Position numbers and translations under genes: made by a program
Assembly: GCA_021463315.1 (NCBI GenBank)
Contig: JAJTXO010000228.1
Location: 1 to 6,558 of the forward strand
Direction: 5' to 3'
DNA length: 6,558 bases
Origin: Caldilineales bacterium
GTDB taxonomy: Bacteria; Chloroflexota; Anaerolineae; JAAEKA01
Notes under the pieces: generated by a model
What the model was told of the DNA's origin: nothing
Databases searched by the model: none
What the model saw: the letters and a program-made list of their open reading frames with translations, nothing else
Part shown: piece by piece, positions 1-5,981 of the stretch
Layout: each line of letters starts with the position of its first letter
Position numbering within the stretch: the stretch's first letter is position 1

Positions 1-1068
1 TCGGCGCTGCTGGCGCTGGATGCGCTTGGCTGCGACGCGGCGCGCGCCGACGGCCTGAGCGCGGCAGACCGGGCGAAGCTGGCCGCTAACGCGCTGCGCC
101 TGCTGCCGGTGGACGCCGATGGCAGCTCGGCGCAGGCGCTGGCTGCCACGGCCATCTCGGGCGCGCAGTTCAGCGCCGCGCTGCGCGCCATCCCCGCCCG
201 CAAGGTGGTGGTGATCTTCGACTGCTGCCACGCGGGGGGCATCGGCCAGCCCAAGGACGCGCTGGCCCCGGCGCTGCAAGCCGGCCTGCCAGAGCGCTAC
301 TACCAGGCGCTGCTGGCTGGCCGCGGCCGCGTCATTCTGGCCGCCTCCCGCAGCGACGAATACTCCTATGTCCAGCCGGGCGCGGCCAACAGCCTCTTCA
401 CCGCGCACCTGCTGGCCGGCCTGCGCGGCGATATCGCCAGCGACGATGGGCTGATCCGCATCTTCGATCTGTTCGAGTATGTCCAGCCGCGCGTCACCCG
501 GGCGCACCCGCGCCAGCATCCGGTCTTCAAGGCCGAGCTGGAGGAGAACTTCCCGGTGGCGCTGCGCCTGGGCGGACAGGCCAAGGCAGTCGTGCGGGCC
601 AGCGACGGCTATCCCTACGACGCCTACCTGCTCTACGCGGAGCAGAGCGAGCACGACGCCCAGTGGGTGGCCGGCCAGCTCATCCCGCAGCTCGAGGCGG
701 CCGGCCTGCGGGTGGCGCTTTCGGCCGACGTGCTGCCGGCCGGCGTGGCGCGGGTGGCCACCATTCAGCGCGGCATGCAGCAGGCGCGGCGCACGGTGGT
801 GGTGCTCTCCGAGGCCTTTCTGGCGGACTCCACGGCCACCTTCGAGGCGCTGCTGGCTCAGACGATCGGCATCGACCGGGAGAACAGTTGGCGGGTGCTG
901 CCGGTGCTGATCGAGGCTATCGACCAGAGCCGGCTGCCCTACACCCTGGCCAGTCCCATGGCCGTGCCGATCGACCTGGTGCGGCCGCTGCGGCCGGCCT
1001 ACGGCCTGCCGCGTCTGATCCGCGAGCTGCAAGCGCCGCGGCCGTCGATTCTGCCCACGGGGGGCTGA
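1..1068 (+). CDS. Caspase-like (peptidase C14) protease fused to a C-terminal TIR domain, 5' partial
   Basis: The frame is open from the first base, so the true start lies upstream; 355 residues are visible. Residues 65-82 (IPARKVVVIFDCCHAGG) hold the caspase/metacaspase cysteine motif, with C76 (226-228) as the predicted nucleophile. Next come AASRSDEYSYVQPGAANSLFT and HPRQHPVFKAE/ENFPVAL, typical of bacterial caspase-like domains. From residue 206 a TIR-type domain begins with YDAYLLYAEQSEHDAQWV. It continues with LIPQLEAAGLRVAL, a BB-loop-like segment SADVLPAGVARVATIQRGM, ARRTVVVLSEAFLA, and TFEALLAQ, where E282 sits at the usual position of the TIR NADase glutamate. The protein ends shortly after the TIR, at a TGA. 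Established: caspase-like and TIR domains occur together in bacterial immune or cell-death proteins. Inferred: a regulated protease or death effector. Oddity: no histidine is visible in the 75 residues before C76, so the SGHG-type catalytic histidine must lie upstream of the window or be absent. Confidence 0.9.
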   Translation, partial: SALLALDALGCDAARADGLSAADRAKLAANALRLLPVDADGSSAQALAATAISGAQFSAALRAIPARKVVVIFDCCHAGGIGQPKDALAPALQAGLPERYYQALLAGRGRVILAASRSDEYSYVQPGAANSLFTAHLLAGLRGDIASDDGLIRIFDLFEYVQPRVTRAHPRQHPVFKAELEENFPVALRLGGQAKAVVRASDGYPYDAYLLYAEQSEHDAQWVAGQLIPQLEAAGLRVALSADVLPAGVARVATIQRGMQQARRTVVVLSEAFLADSTATFEALLAQTIGIDRENSWRVLPVLIEAIDQSRLPYTLASPMAVPIDLVRPLRPAYGLPRLIRELQAPRPSILPTGG

Positions 1069-1129
1069 GTCTCTGGGGGCCGCCGCGGCGATTGTGCCGC
1101 TTCCCACACCAAAGCGCTGCCAGTTGGGG

Positions 1130-1135
1130 TACAAT
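1130..1135 (+). promoter_or_regulatory. Possible -10 box (TACAAT) for the FMN reductase operon
   Basis: TACAAT matches the sigma-70 -10 consensus in five of six positions and lies about 150 bases before the ATG at 1282. No convincing TTGACA-like box is visible 16-18 bases upstream, where the sequence reads roughly CACCAA. The call therefore rests on the -10 hexamer alone and on its place in the only non-coding stretch before the operon. If it is real, the transcript would have a leader of about 140 bases containing the hairpin at 1173-1194. Confidence 0.3.
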
Positions 1136-1172
1136 CATCGCGACGTGTTCAAACCGAGTTGAGACGCCTGTA

Positions 1173-1194
1173 GGACGATCTTCCCAGATCGTCC
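1173..1194 (+). other. Perfect 9-bp inverted repeat (leader hairpin) before the FMN reductase gene
   Basis: GGACGATCT (1173-1181) and AGATCGTCC (1186-1194) are exact reverse complements separated by TCCC, giving a 9-bp stem and a tetraloop. No T-tract follows (GTTCTGCG), so it does not look like a classical intrinsic terminator. A second, looser pair, CGTCCG (1201-1206) with CGGACG (1223-1228), lies just downstream. The rest of 1069-1281 holds no gene I can support. The hairpin could be a leader RNA structure, an operator, or a remnant of a small repeat. I do not recognise a known riboswitch. Confidence 0.55.
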
Positions 1195-1281
1195 GTTCTG
1201 CGTCCGCCACAGCCCAAGACTTCGGACGGCCAGGCCGGCCGCAACACATCACCTGAACAGACACAGAAGAAACCAGATGAG

Positions 1282-1923
1282 ATGAACCACACTGACAACA
1301 ACGACGGCATTGTGCGGGTTGCGGGCTTGGTGGGCAGCCTGCGGCCGGGCAGCTACACCCGGCTGGTGGTGCAACTGGCGCTGGAGGGCGCGGCCGAGCT
1401 GGGCGCGCAGACGCAGATCATCGACCTGCGCGACTACGACCTGCCCTTCTGCGACGGCAACAAGGACGAAAGCCACTATCCGCCCGACGTGGCCCGACTG
1501 CGGCGGGTGGTGCGCGAGGCCACGGGGCTGGTGCTGGGCACCCCCGAATATCACGGCGGCTACAGCGGCGTGCTGAAAAACGCGCTGGATCTGATGGGCT
1601 TCTCCGAGTTCGAGGGCAAGACCATCGGCCTGTTGGGTGTATCGGGCGGGCGCATCGGGGCCAGCCACGCGCTCAGCGGCCTGCGCACCGCCTGCCGTTC
1701 GCTGCGGGCCTGGGTGCTGCCCAACGAGACTTCGATTCCCCAGGTGGCCCAGCAGTTCGACGCGGCCGGCGCGCTGAAGGATCCAGCGCTGGCCGAACGC
1801 ATTCGGGACATGGGCCGGCAGGTGGCTCGCTTCGCCTATCTGCACAGCTCCCACCAGGCCATGGAGTTCCTGCGCGCCTGGGAGGAAGCGCCCATCAACC
1901 CCGGCGGCGAATGGGCCAGTTGA
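1282..1923 (+). CDS. NADPH-dependent FMN reductase family flavoprotein (flavodoxin-like fold)
   Basis: This 213-residue protein has the hallmarks of the NADPH-dependent FMN reductase/chromate-quinone reductase family. The FMN-phosphate loop GSLRPGSYTR is at residues 18-27, after a short beta strand (VRVAGLV). The second signature TPEYHGGYSGVLKNALD is at residues 87-103, where the aromatic residues and the K-N-A-L-D helix pack on the flavin. A third segment, KTIGLLGVSGGRIGA, follows. Family members are cytosolic, bind FMN, and pass electrons from NAD(P)H to flavin, quinones, azo compounds or metal ions; the physiological acceptor cannot be read from the sequence. The ATG at 1282 has only a weak purine-rich ribosome site (AGAAGA at about 1265-1270). 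The length is slightly above the family's usual 180-200 residues because of a C-terminal tail ending NPGGEWAS. A lipocalin-like gene follows after 7 bases, so co-transcription and translational coupling are likely. Confidence 0.92.
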   Translation: MNHTDNNDGIVRVAGLVGSLRPGSYTRLVVQLALEGAAELGAQTQIIDLRDYDLPFCDGNKDESHYPPDVARLRRVVREATGLVLGTPEYHGGYSGVLKNALDLMGFSEFEGKTIGLLGVSGGRIGASHALSGLRTACRSLRAWVLPNETSIPQVAQQFDAAGALKDPALAERIRDMGRQVARFAYLHSSHQAMEFLRAWEEAPINPGGEWAS

Positions 1924-1930
1924 GACGCCG

Positions 1931-3097
1931 ATGAAGAGAGCACGCTGGTTGGGGCCTCTCCTGCTGCTGATCCTGATCGCGGCGGCCGCGTGGCTGTGGC
2001 AGGGACGCGACCAGCCGCAGGTGCAGGCGCGCGTACAGGGGCTGGCTCAAGCGGCCGGCGCGCAGGGCTTCGCGCGCACGACCGGGCCGCGGCCGCTGAG
2101 CTTTCCGGCCGACTACGGCCCGCACCCCGACTTTCAGACCGAGTGGTGGTATTACACCGGCAATCTGGCCGGCGAGGATGGCCGGCATTTCGGCTACCAG
2201 TTCACCCTCTTTCGCCGGGCCATGCAGCCGCCGGCCGAGCGCGCCGCGCGCGACTCCGATTGGGGCGCGGATCAAATCTACATGGGCCATCTCGCGCTGA
2301 CCGACGTGGCGGGTGGGCGGTTTCATGCCTTCGAGCGGCTGGCACGCGGCGCGGCTGGCCTGGCCGGCGCGCAGGCGGCCCCCTATGCGGTCTGGCTGGA
2401 GGATTGGCGCGTGGAGGATGTGCCCGGCCAGCCCGGCGTGACCCACGTGCAGGCCGCGGCCGGCGATGTGGCCATCGACCTGCTGCTGACCGACGCCAAG
2501 GGGCCGGTACTGCAAGGGGATCAGGGCTACAGCCAAAAGGGACCCGATCCCGGCAACGCCTCTACCTACTTCAGCCTAACCCGGCTGGCCAGCCAGGGCA
2601 CGGTGACGGTGGGCGGCGTGGCCTATCCAGTGGAAGGGCTAAGCTGGCAGGACCACGAGTTCAGCACCAGCGCGCTGGCTGCCAACCAGGTAGGCTGGGA
2701 CTGGTTCGCCCTGCAACTGGACGACGGCAGCGAGCTGAAGGTCTTTCACATCCGCCAGACCGACGGCAGCGTCGATCCCTTCTCGGCCGGCAGCTTCGTG
2801 GACGCGGCGGGCAACGTCACGCGGCTCCAGCGCGACGATTTCCAGATCACCGTGCGCGACACCTGGCGCAGCCCGCACAGCGGCGCCGAATATCCCGCCC
2901 GCTGGACCATCGCCATACCCCGCCTGGAGCTGCGGCTGGAGCTGGAGCCGTGGCTGGCCGACCAGGAGCTGAACGTCTCCTACAGCTACTGGGAGGGCGC
3001 GGTGCAGGTGAGGGGTGAGCGCGCCGGCCAGCCGGTGTCCGGCAATGGCTACGTCGAGATGACCGGGTATGCCGGGTCGATGCAGGGGCAGTTCTAG
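1931..3097 (+). CDS. AttH/CrtC-like lipocalin-domain protein, N-terminally anchored or exported
   Basis: This is a 388-residue protein. Residues 1-5 (MKRAR) are positively charged and are followed by a hydrophobic stretch at 6-23 (WLGPLLLLILIAAAAWLW), consistent with an uncleaved signal anchor or signal peptide. The mature part opens with FPADYGPHP and HPDFQTEWWYYTGNL (residues 65-79), the signature of the AttH / carotenoid 1,2-hydratase-like lipocalin family (PF07143 as I recall it). The second hallmark, WQDHEFSTS, begins at W239 and holds D241, H242 and E243, residues typically conserved in the putative active site. The C-terminal half is beta-rich and ends near GNGYVEMTGYAGSM. AttH proteins often travel with an ABC exporter (AttEFG); none is present here, and the partner is a flavin reductase gene ending 7 bases upstream. 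The ATG at 1931 lacks a strong Shine-Dalgarno, so expression probably depends on coupling. A hydrolase or hydratase acting on a lipid or isoprenoid outside the membrane is inference. Confidence 0.88.
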   Translation: MKRARWLGPLLLLILIAAAAWLWQGRDQPQVQARVQGLAQAAGAQGFARTTGPRPLSFPADYGPHPDFQTEWWYYTGNLAGEDGRHFGYQFTLFRRAMQPPAERAARDSDWGADQIYMGHLALTDVAGGRFHAFERLARGAAGLAGAQAAPYAVWLEDWRVEDVPGQPGVTHVQAAAGDVAIDLLLTDAKGPVLQGDQGYSQKGPDPGNASTYFSLTRLASQGTVTVGGVAYPVEGLSWQDHEFSTSALAANQVGWDWFALQLDDGSELKVFHIRQTDGSVDPFSAGSFVDAAGNVTRLQRDDFQITVRDTWRSPHSGAEYPARWTIAIPRLELRLELEPWLADQELNVSYSYWEGAVQVRGERAGQPVSGNGYVEMTGYAGSMQGQF

Positions 3098-3126
3098 CGG
3101 CTGCCGGAAGGACCAGGATCAGCCGC
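3097..3126. terminator. Weak inverted repeat between convergent genes, possible bidirectional terminator
   Basis: GCGGCTG (3097-3103) and CAGCCGC (3120-3126) can pair as a 7-bp stem with a 16-base loop. They fill most of the 34-base gap between the AttH-like stop (TAG at 3095-3097) and the stop of the convergent transporter gene (3132-3134). There is no T-tract on either strand, so the terminator role is inferred mainly from position. Confidence 0.25.
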
Positions 3127-3131
3127 CCGGC

Positions 3132-5390
3132 TCATGCGCTGGCCGGAGCGCCGACCTGCCAGGCGACCGTCAGCGTGTGCAGCGCCAGGATGGGATATTC
3201 CAGGCGCTGGATGCCGTGTTGCTGCATGCGCAACGCCGCCTCCTGCACAATGGCCGCCACGTGGGGCGCCTGCTGTTCGACGGGCAGCGTCTGAAGCAAC
3301 TCGGCCAGCTCGGCGATCCCCTCCGCCAGCTCGTGGCGGGCCAGCGTCCTGGCGCAATGCTCCAGCGCGTCACTGAGCGCGCTGCCCTCGCCGCTCCCCT
3401 GGCCCAGCCGCTTGCGCAGCGCCAACAGCGCCTGGGCCAGGGCGGTGCCCGCCTCCTGGTCGCACTGGCTCAACAGCGTCACAAAGTTGTTCTCGTCGCC
3501 GGCCAGCCGCGCCACGGCCAGCGCCATCTCCCGGCGGGAGCTGCGGCTGGGACTGCTGGCCAGCAGCGCCAGCAGCCGATCGGTGGCCTCGGTCACCTGC
3601 AAGCGGCCCAACATCGACGCGTAGGCCAGCAGCATGCCCACGTCGCTCTCCTCGGCTGCGCCTGCCAGCGCCAGCGGCACGCTCTCCTGATCGTCCAACA
3701 CCCCCAGCGAGCGCATGCTGTGGGCGCGCACCGAGCGATATTTTGAGTCGTGCGCGGCCTGACGCAGCGGCTCCAGGCCGCGCACATCGCCCATGCGCCC
3801 CAACGCCCAGGCGGCTATGGTGCTCAACGCGGGTTCAGGGCCGTTCAACACCTCGGCCACTGCGTCGATCAGTCGGGGCTCCGGCCCGTGGTGAGCGATG
3901 GCGATGACAGCCTCGATGCGCACGTTGAAGCGCGGATCCTCCAGCGCGGCCAGCAGCTCCTCCACGGTCAGCGGGCTTTTGGAGGCGCCCAGCCGCTCGG
4001 TGACCCGCACCGCGGTCTGCTCGTCCTTGGCCAGGTGGAAGCGCACCACCGCCTCCAGCGCCAGAAAAGGATTGCCGCGCAGGAAGATACCGGCAAAGCC
4101 CCCCATCCCGATGGTGGTGTCATCGCGAATGCGGCGCAGCACGAAGATCGCCGCGATGGGCAGGACGATGCCCAGCAGAAAGAGCGGCGTGTAGGGATCC
4201 AACGGAATGCCAGCCACCGTGCCCGCCAGATTCTCGGTGGCGGTCAGCAGCCAGCCGCCGAACAGTTGGCTGAAGCCGCTGATCAGCCCCACCCAGGCCC
4301 AGTAGACCGCCATATAGTCATCGCGCTTGGCCGGCGGCACGATGCTGACGTAGAGCAGCCGGGTGGCGCCCACCTGCCAGCCCACATCGGCGAAGCCCTG
4401 GAAAACCGCGATGGCGTTGGCCGCGGGCAGAACAGCCGAGCCCATGCCGGGCAACAGCATCCAGAAAACCGGCAGCAGGGCGCGAAAGGCCAGGCCATAG
4501 AGCGTCACCGGCCGGCCGCCGTAGCGATCGGAGGCCCAGCCCCAGAAATAGCTGGAGACCAGCGCGCCGACCATGGCGCCGGTTTGCAGCAACACCACCT
4601 GCGACGCGGGCAGCCCCACCTGATCCTGCATGAAAAGCGGCAGAAAGGCGCCCAGCGGCACTGTGGCCAGCGTGAACAAGCTCACTCCAGCCAGATAGCG
4701 CAGCATGTGGCTGTCGCGCAGCGCGTCCTTGATGTTGCGCTGCGGGGCCGGCTGGCTTGTGTCGGGCTTGACGGGCGCGCCGCCAGGGATGCGCGCGGCC
4801 AGCGCGACGGAGATAAAGCCAAACAGGACGCCGATGGCGATCAGCACCATGTAGCCGGTCAAGCCGACGGTGCGCGCCAACACCAGGCTGGCGGTCGTCA
4901 CCGCGATGAAGCCGGCGATGGTGGAGTAGAAGTTGTTGCTGGCCGTGTACTTGCCCCGCACCGAGTTGGGCACATATTCCTGGATCCAGGGAAAGCCGGC
5001 CGAGACGCCCACGGTGCGCACCAGGGCGTAGACCAGGACCACGGCCGTGAGAAAGCCCATGGCCGCCTCTTCGCCGAAGCGAGCCACCACGAAGGGTGTG
5101 AAGAGGAGAAAGGCCGTGACGAAGGTGCGCAGGCCGAAGAAGGTCAGCCAGGTGCGTTTGTAGCCTACACGGGCGATGGCCGGCGCCAGCGCCAACGAGA
5201 GGATGCCGGTGAAAGGCAGCAGCGACAGCAAGAAGCCGATCTGGACGTTGTCCAGCCCCAGGCTGTTGAGAAACAGCACGAAAACCGAGCCGAAGAAGGT
5301 CAACTGCAGGTAGACCGACTGCGCGGCGTTGGAGGCGATGCTCCAGGGTAAGCCGCGCAGTTTGTCGACCGTGGTGGGTTCGCTGTGCAT
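3132..5390 (-). CDS. MFS transporter with C-terminal HEAT-repeat domain
   Basis: This is a 752-residue fusion. Residues about 20-430 form a major facilitator core with roughly 12 hydrophobic helices. The TM2-3 loop carries a degenerate motif A (RVGYKRTW), and the canonical motif A between the two halves is S287-D-R-Y-G-G-R-P294. A charged link (RNIKDALRDSHMLRYL) opens the second half. After the last helix (LFLLGIVLPIAAIFVLRRIRD) comes a cytoplasmic linker, then from about residue 470 to 745 helical HEAT-like repeats: LTVEELLAALEDPRFNVRIEAV, STIAAWALGRMGDVRGLEPLR, KYRSVRAHSMRSLGVLDDQESV. The start is fixed by an in-frame TAA immediately upstream (5402-5400) and an AGGAGT ribosome site 11 bases before the ATG. 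Usual MFS length is 400-450, so the extra 300 residues are an added scaffold or regulatory domain. The substrate is unknown. The gene is convergent with the AttH-like gene and divergent from the Sec-peroxiredoxin gene. Confidence 0.92.
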   Translation of the reverse strand: MHSEPTTVDKLRGLPWSIASNAAQSVYLQLTFFGSVFVLFLNSLGLDNVQIGFLLSLLPFTGILSLALAPAIARVGYKRTWLTFFGLRTFVTAFLLFTPFVVARFGEEAAMGFLTAVVLVYALVRTVGVSAGFPWIQEYVPNSVRGKYTASNNFYSTIAGFIAVTTASLVLARTVGLTGYMVLIAIGVLFGFISVALAARIPGGAPVKPDTSQPAPQRNIKDALRDSHMLRYLAGVSLFTLATVPLGAFLPLFMQDQVGLPASQVVLLQTGAMVGALVSSYFWGWASDRYGGRPVTLYGLAFRALLPVFWMLLPGMGSAVLPAANAIAVFQGFADVGWQVGATRLLYVSIVPPAKRDDYMAVYWAWVGLISGFSQLFGGWLLTATENLAGTVAGIPLDPYTPLFLLGIVLPIAAIFVLRRIRDDTTIGMGGFAGIFLRGNPFLALEAVVRFHLAKDEQTAVRVTERLGASKSPLTVEELLAALEDPRFNVRIEAVIAIAHHGPEPRLIDAVAEVLNGPEPALSTIAAWALGRMGDVRGLEPLRQAAHDSKYRSVRAHSMRSLGVLDDQESVPLALAGAAEESDVGMLLAYASMLGRLQVTEATDRLLALLASSPSRSSRREMALAVARLAGDENNFVTLLSQCDQEAGTALAQALLALRKRLGQGSGEGSALSDALEHCARTLARHELAEGIAELAELLQTLPVEQQAPHVAAIVQEAALRMQQHGIQRLEYPILALHTLTVAWQVGAPASA

Positions 5391-5401
5391 GGCTGCATTT
5401 T

Positions 5402-5407
5402 ACTCCT
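5402..5407 (-). promoter_or_regulatory. Ribosome binding site of the MFS-HEAT gene
   Basis: On the minus strand AGGAGT lies 11 bases before the ATG at 5390-5388 and overlaps an in-frame TAA, which rules out a longer N-terminus. A nearer ATG at 5398-5396 is only 3 bases from the site and out of frame, so it is not the start. Confidence 0.75.
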
Positions 5408-5415
5408 GGCCGGCC

Positions 5416-5432
5416 CCGGTTGCCAACTGGCA
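5416..5432. promoter_or_regulatory. Overlapping palindromes in the divergent intergenic region, possible operator
   Basis: TGCCA-AC-TGGCA (5421-5432) is a perfect inverted repeat with 5-base arms. It overlaps an imperfect 15-base palindrome, CCGGTTG-C-CAACTGG (5416-5430). It sits between the divergently transcribed transporter and peroxiredoxin-like genes, a usual place for a shared operator. No clear -35/-10 pair is visible for either gene in the 89-base gap, so the regulatory role is inferred only. Confidence 0.25.
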
Positions 5433-5466
5433 CGCGCAGGGCAGAGCGCGCATCACACATAACAAC

Positions 5467-5472
5467 AAGGAG
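5467..5472 (+). promoter_or_regulatory. Strong ribosome binding site fixing the start of the Sec-peroxiredoxin gene
   Basis: AAGGAG is separated by 7 bases (TCTCACC) from the ATG at 5480, an ideal arrangement. It selects this ATG over the in-frame upstream alternative near 5420, which would add 20 residues unlike the family. It also shows that the segment before the internal TGA is a genuine translation start. Confidence 0.85.
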
Positions 5473-5479
5473 TCTCACC

Positions 5480-5956
5480 ATGCGTCTTAGCGCCGCAGTC
5501 GCCCCCGACTTCACCCTGACCGACCCGCAGGGCCGGCCGGTCAGCCTGTCTGATTTCCGGGGCCAGAAAAACGTCGTCCTGGTCTTCACCCGCGGCTTTG
5601 GCTGACCCTATTGCCGCAGGCATCTGGCGCAGTTGCGCCAAGACTATCAGCAGTTCGTCGCGCGCGACACCGAGATCGTGGTGGTTGGCCCGGAAGATCA
5701 CGCCACCTTTGCCAGCTACTGGCGCAGAGAGCAGTATCCGTTCGTCGGCCTGGCCGACCCGCAGCACGGCGTAGCAGGCCGCTATGGCCAGGAGGTCAAG
5801 CTGCTGAAGATGGGCCGTATGCCGGCCATCGTCTTGGTCGACAAGCAAGGCCAGGTGTTGCACAGCCACTACGCCGCCAACATGCAGGACTATCCGACCA
5901 ACCGCGAGCTGTGGGCCTTGCTGGACGCGGCGCAAGCCGGCCGGCCGGGCGATTGA
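5480..5956 (+). CDS. Peroxiredoxin-like thioredoxin-fold selenoprotein (in-frame TGA read as selenocysteine, U42)
   Basis: From the ATG at 5480 the frame gives APDFTLTDPQGRPVSLSDFRG (first residues slightly trimmed in families) and NVVLVFTRGFG, meets TGA at 5603-5605, and continues PYCRRHLAQLRQDYQQF to a TGA stop at 5954-5956. With TGA as Sec the protein has 158 residues. In AhpC/TSA-like relatives this motif reads RGxxC-P-x-C-R, so the TGA replaces the first cysteine, giving U42-P-Y-C45. The thioredoxin fold continues with EIVVVGPED, FVGLADPQHGVAGRYGQEV and the cis-proline site GRMP (P115), then AIVLVDKQGQVLHSHY. No frame slip is needed, and codon use is alike on both sides. A SECIS-like hairpin follows the TGA. 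Inferred role: thiol- or glutathione-dependent peroxidase or disulfide reductase in the cytosol (no signal peptide). Alternatives are a nonsense mutation or a sequencing error. General TGA reassignment is unlikely, because TGA ends this gene and three others here. No selA, selB, selC or selD is in the window. Confidence 0.85.
5603..5605 (+). other. Predicted selenocysteine codon (TGA)
   Basis: The TGA is codon 42 of the peroxiredoxin-like frame, directly before P-Y-C, at the place of the first cysteine of the C-P-x-C redox motif. Sec replacing a redox-active Cys in a thioredoxin fold is the standard pattern for bacterial selenoproteins. Confidence 0.82.
5625..5640 (+). promoter_or_regulatory. 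Candidate bacterial SECIS element
   Basis: TGGCGC (5625-5630) and GCGCCA (5635-5640) pair perfectly over 6 bp around an AGTT apical loop (5631-5634). The loop begins 25 bases after the TGA. The published bacterial SECIS model, as I know it, asks for a small apical loop with a G in the first two positions, about 16-37 bases after the UGA; all of these hold. The lower stem is weak, and the bulged U of the E. coli fdhF element is not evident. The hairpin lies inside codons for HLAQLRQ. Confidence 0.7.
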
Positions 5957-5981
5957 CAGCCCAGCCCAAGGTCGCTACAAT
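5953..5981 (+). promoter_or_regulatory. Near-consensus sigma-70-type promoter for the downstream gene
   Basis: A perfect -35 TTGACA (5953-5958), a 17-base spacer and TACAAT (5976-5981) give an almost ideal promoter. The TGA stop of the Sec-peroxiredoxin gene (5954-5956) is inside the -35 box. The -10 box lies in a palindrome, CGCTA-CAA-TAGCG (5973-5985), extendable to 7 pairs with one G-T wobble. Transcription would start near 5988, about 54 bases before the ATG at 6042. Confidence 0.8.

Noticed and set aside
1081..1090. CGCCGCGGCG palindrome as a terminator of the caspase-TIR gene
   Set aside because: It is a perfect palindrome without a loop, and no T-tract follows. Such short palindromes are expected at this GC content.
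3750..5351. A 533-codon plus-strand open frame opposite the MFS gene
   Set aside because: It has a low-complexity composition (Gln, His, Arg, Ala, Gly) typical of antisense shadows, whereas the minus strand encodes a well-formed MFS-HEAT protein with a good ribosome site.
3132..5390. CRISPR array, tRNA or rRNA genes anywhere in the window
   Set aside because: No direct repeat-spacer pattern, tRNA cloverleaf or rRNA-like sequence was seen on either strand.
5603..5605. TGA as a reassigned sense codon (genetic code 4 or 25)
   Set aside because: TGA is used as the normal stop of the caspase-TIR gene, the FMN reductase gene, the MFS gene and the peroxiredoxin-like gene itself, so a genome-wide reassignment does not fit.
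5453..5935. A 160-codon minus-strand open frame opposite the peroxiredoxin-like gene
   Set aside because: It is a shadow of GC-rich coding sequence. The plus-strand reading shows clear thioredoxin-fold similarity on both sides of the TGA and has a strong ribosome site; the antisense product resembles nothing.
5633..5956. Independent small gene starting at the TTG at 5633
   Set aside because: It lacks its own ribosome site and begins after the C-P-x-C motif. It is the C-terminal part of the gene that starts at 5480, read through the TGA.
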